Origin: Candidatus Pacearchaeota archaeon
GTDB taxonomy: Archaea; Nanobdellota; Nanobdellia; Pacearchaeales; GW2011-AR1
Direction of reading: 5' to 3'
Assembly: GCA_017609285.1 (NCBI GenBank)
Contig: JAFCEE010000001.1
Coordinates: 82,475-137,591 of the forward strand
DNA length: 55,117 nt
The position numbers and the translations under genes were made by a program. The notes under the pieces are model-generated. The model was not told where the DNA came from and ran no database searches. It saw only the letters and a list, made by a program, of their open reading frames with translations. Positions 48,936-55,117 of the stretch are shown here, piece after piece (position 1 is the stretch's first letter; each line of letters starts with the position of its first letter).

Positions 48936-49822
48936 CCTAAACCTTTATTTTCAGCATACCATTTCAATATGCCTAGATTAGTAATCCAAGTATTTATTAA
49001 ATCGAAAGATAAACCAATAATTAAAATTGAAAATATTTGAGTTAGAGTTTTTGATAAAGTAAAAACTATAAGAAGAGAAACTGAAACAGCTGCTAAGGAT
49101 GTTAGGGTCATAGTTAAACCAGTTTTGAAAGCTAATAATATTCTAGTATTAAGAGAGGCTTCTCTTCTTTTTAATATTCTTGTTGTTAATAAAATGTCTG
49201 AATCTACACTATAACCAATTAACATTAAGAAAGCCACTATCCCCGCAGCTGAAACCTTCATACCCAAAAGATTTACTAATGCAAGAGACATTACTATATC
49301 AGCAAAAGCTGATAAAATTACTGCAAAACTTGGCACAAAAGTTCTAAAAATTATAAATACTACAAGAGACATTAAAATAAAAGCTATGATTATTGCTGTT
49401 CTCAATTGTCTATAAAAACCCTGACTTAAAGAAGAACCTGTAAATTCTATGCTTGAATTTTCATCAGTTAAATCAAAACCTAAATAAGATTCAAGTTCGG
49501 ATTTAACTTTTTCCGGTTCTTCTGAAACCTCAATGATAAATGCTTCTTGGTTTCCTGTCCTTAAGTCAGAAATTTCGCGAACACTAAAATCGGTAAAAGT
49601 TTTTTCTAAAAAAATTTTTAATTCATTTAAATCAGTTTGGGCAAAAACAGTTATAGAAGTGCCTCCTTTTAAACTTATATCTCTATTGATTATGTCTCCT
49701 GTTTTTTGATAGAAAGAAAAGAGATAGATAAGAGAAGTCAATAAAAGCAAAGCTGGTATGAATAATAAGAGTTTATAGTATTTATCATGCCAGTTTTTTT
49801 TCTTTTCAGCTTCAGATTCCAT
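48932..49822 (-). CDS. secF: Protein-export membrane protein SecF
   Basis: ISLKGGTSITV; GYSVDSDILLTTRIL. Confidence 0.94.
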   Translation of the reverse strand: MESEAEKKKNWHDKYYKLLLFIPALLLLTSLIYLFSFYQKTGDIINRDISLKGGTSITVFAQTDLNELKIFLEKTFTDFSVREISDLRTGNQEAFIIEVSEEPEKVKSELESYLGFDLTDENSSIEFTGSSLSQGFYRQLRTAIIIAFILMSLVVFIIFRTFVPSFAVILSAFADIVMSLALVNLLGMKVSAAGIVAFLMLIGYSVDSDILLTTRILKRREASLNTRILLAFKTGLTMTLTSLAAVSVSLLIVFTLSKTLTQIFSILIIGLSFDLINTWITNLGILKWYAENKGLG

Positions 49823-49855
49823 AATTAAAAGAAAAAAGGAGTGTTTAAAAAATTA

Positions 49856-49926
49856 TGCGCCGGCCGGGATTCGAACCCGGGTCAACAGCTTGGAAGGCTG
49901 TGGTCCTGCCACTAGACTACCGGCGC
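49856..49926 (-). tRNA. tRNA-Gly(TCC)
   Basis: Cloverleaf GCGCCGG TA GTCTAGTGGCAGGAC C ACAGC CTTCCAA GCTGT TGACC CGGG-TTCGAAT-CCCG GCCGGCGC; anticodon TCC; TTTTAAAA TATA centred about 26 bp upstream. Confidence 0.95.
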
Positions 49927-49967
49927 TAGAGGTATAAAATAGGGGGGATTTTAAAACTTTCTGGAAA

Positions 49968-50065
49968 CGCCCCTGCCAGGATTCGAACCTGGGACACCCA
50001 GCTTTCTTCTTAGATAGGAGGTTCACCATTATTCTGGTGCTCTATCCAGACTGAGCTACAGGGGC
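49968..50065 (-). tRNA. Interrupted tRNA gene, class I arms with about 23 extra nt in the anticodon region; isotype unresolved (Arg suspected)
   Basis: 7-bp acceptor GCCCCTG/CAGGGGC, D arm GCTC-AGTCTGGATA-GAGC, T arm CCAGG-TTCGAAT-CCTGG, G73, anticodon half-stems CCAG/CTGG separated by 32 nt; TATA (TTTTATAA) centred 27 bp upstream. Confidence 0.8.
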
Positions 50066-50096
50066 TCATTTTAAGAAAAAAATAGAAATTATAAAA

Positions 50097-50615
50097 CTAT
50101 CTTTTTAAGAAAGATAGAAAACCTTTCTTTTTTACCTTTTGTGGTTTGTATTTGGGTCTGAGAAAAATAACTTGTAAGCCATAAGCTTGAGCAGATTTTG
50201 CTTGTACAAGATCTGCTGTAATTAGTATTGCTTTATTGTTTTTAGCAATATTTCTTACTAAAGCATCAATTTCACCTGATTTAGCATACCTAATCTGCAT
50301 CTCATTTGGCCGAGTTCCCTGAAAATGGACTTTAATCCCTTGTTCTTTATAGCTGTGTAATTTAGCTACTTCTTCTAAACCAACAAAACCTTCTTCCTTA
50401 CCCTTGTTGGCAAGATTTTCCAATTCAGCCATTACTGCATTAGGAATTATAATTCTTCCTTTTAAACCTTTTTTAATTAGTTTTGGTAAAAATTTATTAA
50501 TTATCGCTGATGTATCAACTACATATTGTTGTTTTTTTATTGGGATTTTTTTCCTTAAAGTTTTTCTTGCTTTTATTTTTATTTGTTGAGTTCTTGTTTT
50601 TTTCTTTCTTTTCAT
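50097..50615 (-). CDS. PIN-domain protein (predicted ribonuclease, resembles PIN module of archaeal PilT-ATPase fusions)
   Basis: YVVDTSAIINKFLPKLI...IIPNAVMAELENLA...GEIDALVRNIAKNNKAILITADLVQAK; ATG at 50615 chosen because the longer ORF runs into tRNA-Leu. Confidence 0.85.
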   Translation of the reverse strand: MKRKKKTRTQQIKIKARKTLRKKIPIKKQQYVVDTSAIINKFLPKLIKKGLKGRIIIPNAVMAELENLANKGKEEGFVGLEEVAKLHSYKEQGIKVHFQGTRPNEMQIRYAKSGEIDALVRNIAKNNKAILITADLVQAKSAQAYGLQVIFLRPKYKPQKVKKKGFLSFLKR

Positions 50616-50623
50616 TTTCAAGA

Positions 50624-50707
50624 TGCGAGGGCTAGGATTCGAACCTAGGAACCCACTAAGGGACGGGATCTTGAGTCCCGCGCGTTTGACCACTTCGCTA
50701 CCCTCGC
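50624..50707 (-). tRNA. tRNA-Leu(CAA), class II
   Basis: GCGAGGG TA GCGAAGTGGTCAAACGC G CGGGA CTCAAGA TCCCG TCCCTTAGTGGGT TCCTAGGTTCGAATCCTAG CCCTCGC; anticodon CAA; long variable arm. Confidence 0.93.
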
Positions 50708-51450
50708 TTATATAATTTATATGGGTTAAGCTTATTTTTAAGTATATCTTTTCTTTGTTTTATCTTTGTATTTGGAGGGCAAAAACCAAATCTTTTCCAT
50801 ATTAAATATTTTGTATTATGTTTTGGATTTGATGGTTTAAGCTCTTGAAACCATCTATGTATGCTATTAATCTCATTTATTTCTAAGATGTGGATATCAC
50901 TACGATTTCTATGACAACTAAACCCTCCTTTTAACATTCTTTTTACACACCTAAAATCATATTTTTTACATAAACTGAAAATTTGCTCTATTAATTTTTG
51001 GGATATACTACAGATCCTTATTCTGATTTTTGAATGATAGTTAGAATTAAAGATGTTAGCATATCTAGTATAATCTTTTTGACAGAATACACAACCATCT
51101 GTATCAAAAATTCCTCGAAGAAACGAAAAAACTATCTGTTTATCTGAGTTGAGTATCCAATCTGGCACAAATGCTGATTTTACTTTTCTCCCTTTAGCTA
51201 AACCAAGACTTAATAATCTTTTGATTACATTTTTTTTATATACTGAAATTCCATATACTCGCCAATATCTGAAATTCTTAGGTTTTATATTGATTTTTAA
51301 GACTTCATTTATTAAATCTGTAAGATGCTTATCATAATAATCTTTATCTTCTTCTGGATCACCAACAATAAAAAAACCTTTCTCCCTTTCCTCTATCCAA
51401 CCATCCCCCATAATGGCTCCACATAATTCTGCTTCTTTAATCCCACCCAT
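50698..51450 (-). CDS. LAGLIDADG homing endonuclease
   Basis: Two LAGLIDADG-type motifs, ELCGAIMGDGWI and FLRGIFDTDGCV; stop codon lies inside tRNA-Leu. Confidence 0.9.
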   Translation of the reverse strand: MGGIKEAELCGAIMGDGWIEEREKGFFIVGDPEEDKDYYDKHLTDLINEVLKINIKPKNFRYWRVYGISVYKKNVIKRLLSLGLAKGRKVKSAFVPDWILNSDKQIVFSFLRGIFDTDGCVFCQKDYTRYANIFNSNYHSKIRIRICSISQKLIEQIFSLCKKYDFRCVKRMLKGGFSCHRNRSDIHILEINEINSIHRWFQELKPSNPKHNTKYLIWKRFGFCPPNTKIKQRKDILKNKLNPYKLYKRG

Positions 51451-51463
51451 TTTAAAATTGGGT
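51445..51463. repeat. Near-perfect palindrome over the homing endonuclease start codon
   Basis: ACCCATTTTAAAATTGGGT; the ATG (minus strand 51450-51448) lies in the left arm. Confidence 0.7.
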
Positions 51464-51539
51464 TTTCCTCATTTAAAAGGTTATCTACGAAGAATTTGTT
51501 ACTCTGGCACTCCCGTCAACTAAAAAAAAGAAAAAGAGG

Positions 51540-51547
51540 TATAAAAA
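51540..51547 (-). promoter_or_regulatory. TATA box (TTTTTATA) upstream of homing endonuclease leader
   Basis: tTTTTATAcc on minus strand, predicted start near 51517. Confidence 0.5.
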
Positions 51548-51617
51548 GTTTGTTAAATATTTATTTTTCTCTTGTGAATATTTTTTGAAACTGAAGTTAT
51601 TTTTGTCATAGAAAAAA

Positions 51618-51682
51618 GGCAGTACAAGTCAGCGTACAGTAGACACCGAAGTGTCGTCCTGTAAAAACTGATTACTCCTGCC
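51618..51682 (-). ncRNA. Unassigned 65-nt structured small RNA
   Basis: Terminal stem GGCAG/CTGCC, inner stems TCAG/CTGA, TACAG/CTGTA, GACAC/GTGTC capped by C(UUCG)G; U6 tract after the 3' end; TATA (TTTAAATA) centred 27 bp upstream of the first G. Confidence 0.7.
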
Positions 51683-51705
51683 TTAAGGGAGTAAGATCAT
51701 TGATA

Positions 51706-51713
51706 TATTTAAA
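51706..51713 (-). promoter_or_regulatory. TATA box of the 65-nt RNA
   Basis: TTTAAATA on minus strand, centre 51709.5. Confidence 0.65.
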
Positions 51714-51837
51714 TCTTTTGATAATATTTGTTGCATAAAGACACTGACAGAATTTAAATTACTTATATTAACTTAAATTACAAAATTTCTAAATAAATTA
51801 TTATGTAACTATAAAGAAGAATAAATAAAGTGTAAAG

Positions 51838-51949
51838 AAGACAGCTTTATGCCTTCCCTTCCTCTCGGAAAGTACAGACATAAACGTAGCCAGCTTAACT
51901 TCTGTGTTCGGAATGGAAACAGGTGTTTCCTGACTACTATGGCTGTCTT
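51838..51949 (-). rRNA. 5S ribosomal RNA (stand-alone)
   Basis: agacagcc...aacacctgtttccattccgaacacagaagttaagctggc...agctgtct with closing helix I; conserved loop A/B/C text. Confidence 0.95.
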
Positions 51950-51971
51950 CATAAGAGCTGAGAAAAGAGGA

Positions 51972-51979
51972 TTTTTAAA
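51972..51979. promoter_or_regulatory. Shared palindromic TATA element between 5S rRNA and rnp4
   Basis: tttTTTAAAg; centre 27 bp from the 5S 5' end and about 25 bp from the rnp4 ATG. Confidence 0.65.
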
Positions 51980-52000
51980 GTTTATTATGCTCATTCTGAA

Positions 52001-52261
52001 ATGGCAAAGAAAAGGCTAAGCAAAAAAGAAGCAGAAGAAAAAATAGAAAAGTTTTTTTCTGATATAAAAAACAAAACTCCAGAAGAGGTAAGGAAAATTA
52101 AAAGGTTAGCTATGCATTATAATATTAAATTAGGCAAGTTTAGGAAGAAATTTTGTAAATACTGCTTTTCTCCGAAATTAAGAGTTGTAAGTATAAAAAA
52201 TGGTATTAAGAGAGTGAGATGTGAAAGCTGCGGGAGAATAAGTAGATGGAAAATTAGTTAG
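52001..52261 (+). CDS. rnp4: RNase P protein component Rpp21/Rpr2 family (Rnp4)
   Basis: KIKRLAMHYNIKLGKFRKKFCKYCFSPKLRVVSIKNGIKRVRCESCGRISRWKI: basic helix plus Zn ribbon. Confidence 0.9.
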   Translation: MAKKRLSKKEAEEKIEKFFSDIKNKTPEEVRKIKRLAMHYNIKLGKFRKKFCKYCFSPKLRVVSIKNGIKRVRCESCGRISRWKIS

Positions 52262-52291
52262 ATTTAAATATCATTGTTCTATAAAATTAAA

Positions 52292-53380
52292 ATGAAAGAA
52301 GATCCGCCAGATCTAGCTGATTTAAATGCTTCAAATAATAAAGATTTGGAAACTATTTTAATGAATAGAGAAGAAATACTTTTAGAGCCTAATGGGGAAG
52401 AGGAAATTGCTGTTTTTAATGCTGCAATATGTCAAGATAGCCAAAATTGGCCACTGCCTTTTATTTATAGAGCTGTAAAAAAAGATAATGTTTCAGTAAT
52501 TAAATATAGAAAACTTATAAGTCCAACTAAATTAAGTAGATACAGTAAGGTTCTTATACAACCAACAGAACCTTATGAAAAAGTAGGGTGTGAAGATCCT
52601 AGAATTACGAGAATAAGAGATGAGTTTTATATAACCTATTCTGCTTTTGATGGGAAAAATGTTAGAATTGCTTTGGCAAGAACAAAAGACTTTAGGGCAA
52701 TAGAGAAATTAGGGGTGATAGGGCCTCAAATAGATATAAAGGAAGCAATAGGTCTCGTAGGTGATAAGAAATATAAAGAAACATGGAAAAGATCTTGGGT
52801 GCTTAATGGTGATGGATGGTTACTTCCTGATAAAGATGCTTCCTTACACTTTAAAGATGGAAAATGGGTTTTAATACATAGATTAGAACCTGATATGCAT
52901 ATAGCTTATGCTGATAGTTTAGAAGAATTTAGAAGTCAGAGATACTGGAGAGACTATATTAGAAATTTAAATAGACATGTTCTTATGAGAGCTGAAGAAA
53001 AGTGGGAAGAAGAAAAGATAGGACTTGGTTGCTTAAACAATATAGATGGAAGGTTCATTGGAACATACCATGGTGTTGATTCTAATCTAAATTATTATGG
53101 AAGTTTTTTTGAGGTCAGATGGGATGATGGAAAAATAGCAGTTAAAAGTAAATTAAGAAACCCTATTCTTAAACCTGATTCTGAAATTTGTTTTTTCAAA
53201 CCTTCAGAAAATGAAAGGCCGAAAAGAGTTGTTTTTCCAACATCATTGTTGGCGGAAAAAAACAATGATATCATTTGGATTACTTATGGGGTTGGCGATA
53301 GAATGATTGGTATAATGCCTACAAATAAAGGGGGGTTATTTGAAAAATTAGATCATCCTTCAAACAGATATTATAACTAA
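52292..53380 (+). CDS. GH130-family-like mannoside phosphorylase/hydrolase
   Basis: VGCEDPRITRIRDEFYITYSA; KDASLHFKDGKWVLIHR; GTYHGVD; VVFPTSLL. Confidence 0.88.
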   Translation: MKEDPPDLADLNASNNKDLETILMNREEILLEPNGEEEIAVFNAAICQDSQNWPLPFIYRAVKKDNVSVIKYRKLISPTKLSRYSKVLIQPTEPYEKVGCEDPRITRIRDEFYITYSAFDGKNVRIALARTKDFRAIEKLGVIGPQIDIKEAIGLVGDKKYKETWKRSWVLNGDGWLLPDKDASLHFKDGKWVLIHRLEPDMHIAYADSLEEFRSQRYWRDYIRNLNRHVLMRAEEKWEEEKIGLGCLNNIDGRFIGTYHGVDSNLNYYGSFFEVRWDDGKIAVKSKLRNPILKPDSEICFFKPSENERPKRVVFPTSLLAEKNNDIIWITYGVGDRMIGIMPTNKGGLFEKLDHPSNRYYN

Positions 53381-53574
53381 AATTTCTTAAATTTGCTTAT
53401 TTCTTCAATCATATCTGTTTGTCCTAAAAACATTGCTCTACAACAATATCTTTCTAATCCTAACTCATCAAGAACTTTTCCTGGCTCTTCTCCTTTTTCT
53501 ACTCTTTCTTTATACTTTTCCCATAAATGAGCTATGGGCTTGCCACATGAAAAACATCTAATTGGAATTATCAT
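53377..53574 (-). CDS. rpoN: DNA-directed RNA polymerase subunit N (Rpb10)
   Basis: MIIPIRCFSCGKPIAHLWEKY...LDELGLERYCCRAMFLGQTDMI. Confidence 0.97.
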   Translation of the reverse strand: MIIPIRCFSCGKPIAHLWEKYKERVEKGEEPGKVLDELGLERYCCRAMFLGQTDMIEEISKFKKF

Positions 53575-53615
53575 CTTCTAAATAAAGAAAGAGAAACCTT
53601 TATAAAGGTTTTTAT

Positions 53616-53900
53616 GTGTATATAAAGGAGGTGATCGGCCTCAGACTGAATTCTGAGAAAATGATGATAGTAAAAAATTTAGCTGATAAAATAAATAAAA
53701 CACTCCTCGTTGGAGCGATTAGTTTAGCTGTGGGTTTAGGAGCAGGATATTATTTGGGCAGGCATTATAATGAACCAGTAAGAGTAGAAAACTTAAATGC
53801 AAATGCTGAGGGGCCATATCTTTTATTAATAGAAAATAGAAAAATTATGAGAGATTTTTATTTTATAGAGCAGGAGGACGGCAGCTTTAAAAAAGAATGA
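53616..53900 (+). CDS. Small single-TM hypothetical protein
   Basis: TLLVGAISLAVGLGAGYYLGRHY TM segment; start may be 53661; overlaps ABC ATPase start. Confidence 0.5.
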   Translation: MYIKEVIGLRLNSEKMMIVKNLADKINKTLLVGAISLAVGLGAGYYLGRHYNEPVRVENLNANAEGPYLLLIENRKIMRDFYFIEQEDGSFKKE

Positions 53901-54583
53901 AGATGAAACAAGAGATAATCAAGCTAAAAAATGTACATAAGAACTATATAATGGGAGATGCAGTTATTCGTGCAGTAGAGGGGGTGGATTTAAGTATAAA
54001 GAAAGGGGATTTCTTAGCCATTGTTGGTCCTTCTGGTAGTGGTAAAAGTACAATGATGAATCTTGTTGGAGCTTTAGATTTAGCTACAAAAGGAGATATT
54101 TTTTTAGATGGACAAAACATAGAACATCTACACGAGAGTGGATTAGCAAGAATAAGAGGTAAAAAAATTGGTTTTATATTTCAGACATTCAACTTAATTC
54201 CTACTTTAACTGCCCTAGAAAATGTAATATTGCCTATGATGTTTCAGAGTTATACAAAAGAGGAAAGATTAGAAAGAGGAAAAGATTTGCTTAAACAAGT
54301 TGGATTGGAAAAAAGAATGAATCATTTGCCTTCTGAACTATCTGGCGGTGAAAGACAAAGAGTAGCTATAGCCAGGGCATTAGCCAATAATCCAGAAGTA
54401 ATTTTAGCTGATGAACCTACTGGAAATCTTGATAGCAAAACAGGAAAACAAGTAATAGAAATACTTAAAAAGCTCAATAAACAAAGCAAGACAATAGTAA
54501 TGGTAACTCATGATTTAGAGATGGCAAAACAAGCTAAAAGAATAATAAGACTAAGGGATGGGAAAATTGAATCCATAAATTAA
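53897..54583 (+). CDS. ABC transporter ATP-binding protein (LolD/MacB-like)
   Basis: GPSGSGKSTMMNLVGALD Walker A, LSGGERQRVAIARALANNPEVILADEPTGNLD. Confidence 0.96.
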   Translation: MKMKQEIIKLKNVHKNYIMGDAVIRAVEGVDLSIKKGDFLAIVGPSGSGKSTMMNLVGALDLATKGDIFLDGQNIEHLHESGLARIRGKKIGFIFQTFNLIPTLTALENVILPMMFQSYTKEERLERGKDLLKQVGLEKRMNHLPSELSGGERQRVAIARALANNPEVILADEPTGNLDSKTGKQVIEILKKLNKQSKTIVMVTHDLEMAKQAKRIIRLRDGKIESIN

Positions 54584-54621
54584 AAATTTCTGGCTCATTA
54601 AATTTCAAAAAATTTAAGAAA

Positions 54622-55117
54622 ATGAAACTTAAAACAACAATATCAATTTTAGTTGTAATTTTAATAATAAATTTAATTGCAAATCTAGCTTCAGCTTTAA
54701 CTATAAGTTCAGTAGAAAGTATGCCTGGGGAGATTAATCCGGGGGAAGAAGTGATATTACAATTGACTGTAGAAAATAATCTGGATCAAGATGCAGAAAA
54801 TGTAGTTGTTACCTTAGATTTAAAAAATGTTCCATTTGCACCTTACCATTCAAGTAACGAAGTTAGTTTTGAAAAAATAAAAGAAGATAAAGAAAAAACA
54901 GCTGAGTTTGATTTGATAGCAGATTCAGATGCAGAATCTATGGCCTATAAAATTCCAGTTAAGATTTCTTATACTATTGGGGGTAATGAAAGTTTAAGTG
55001 AGAGGGTAATAAGTTTAATAATAAATGCTAGGCCTGAAATCCAAGTAAATGTAGAAGATAGCTTATTAATAAAAGGCAGAAATGCTGATTTGAAAATAAA
55101 AGTAATTAATTCTGGTT
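54622..55117 (+). CDS. Secreted COG1361-like (S-layer/NEW3-type beta-sandwich) protein, 3' truncated by window
   Basis: Signal peptide MKLKTTISILVVILIINLIANLASA then SVESMPGEINPGEEVILQLTVENNLDQDAENVVVTLDL. Confidence 0.75.
   Translation, partial: MKLKTTISILVVILIINLIANLASALTISSVESMPGEINPGEEVILQLTVENNLDQDAENVVVTLDLKNVPFAPYHSSNEVSFEKIKEDKEKTAEFDLIADSDAESMAYKIPVKISYTIGGNESLSERVISLIINARPEIQVNVEDSLLIKGRNADLKIKVINSG

Noticed and set aside
50616-50693. N-terminal extension of the PIN-domain ORF
   Set aside because: The extension is translated tRNA-Leu sequence; ATG at 50615 is the plausible start
51618-51682. Plus-strand reading of the 65-nt hairpin
   Set aside because: On plus the apical loop is CGAA rather than UUCG, and no U-tract follows; the TATA spacing and U6 fit the minus strand, although one G-U pair would favour plus
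51809-51994. 61-aa ORF on the minus strand
   Set aside because: Lies across the 5S rRNA gene; spurious
1-55117. CRISPR arrays, IS elements or long direct repeats
   Set aside because: None seen by eye; the only mobile-type gene is the LAGLIDADG endonuclease

Overview
AT-rich archaeal chromosome segment. Leaderless genes, BRE/TATA promoters, the archaeal S10/spc ribosomal gene order and small gene sizes suggest a DPANN-type (Nanoarchaeota/Pacearchaeota/Woesearchaeota-like) genome; the lineage is inference. Layout: (1) 1-10.5 kb: uL22(partial)-uS3-uL29-SUI1-uS17-[NUDIX]-uL14-uL24-eS4-uL5-uS14-uS8-uL6-eL32-eL19-uL18-uS5-uL30-uL15-SecY, then a DUF106/EMC3-like insertase and prefoldin alpha. (2) 10.5-12.5 kb: ribose-1,5-bisphosphate isomerase/eIF2B-like, SpoIIM-like membrane protein, tiny zinc ribbon. 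(3) 12.5-46.4 kb: large protein-glycosylation/surface-glycan locus with AglB, a GPT-type GlcNAc-1-P transferase, two flippases, many GT2/GT4/GT-C transferases, UDP-sugar dehydrogenase, GMD plus perosamine-synthase-like aminotransferase, sugar N-formyltransferase, methyltransferases and P-loop kinases, with an embedded AP-superfamily/RHH/CysH-like trio. (4) 46.6-49.8 kb: membrane proteins, SecD, SecF. (5) 49.8-52.3 kb: RNA-rich island with tRNA-Gly(TCC), an interrupted tRNA of unresolved anticodon, tRNA-Leu(CAA) overlapped by a LAGLIDADG homing endonuclease, an unassigned 65-nt structured RNA with its own promoter and U-tract, a stand-alone 5S rRNA, and Rpp21 (RNase P) diverging from the 5S gene. 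(6) 52.3-55.1 kb: GH130-like protein, RpoN, ABC ATPase, secreted COG1361-like protein. Best candidates for something undescribed: the 65-nt RNA at 51618-51682, the interrupted tRNA at 49968-50065, the HEG/tRNA-Leu overlap, the 5S/Rpp21 shared TATA element, and the shared LGY C-terminal tail in the RHH and CysH-like proteins. No CRISPR array or IS element was seen. All family calls are by eye from motifs; no database search was run.
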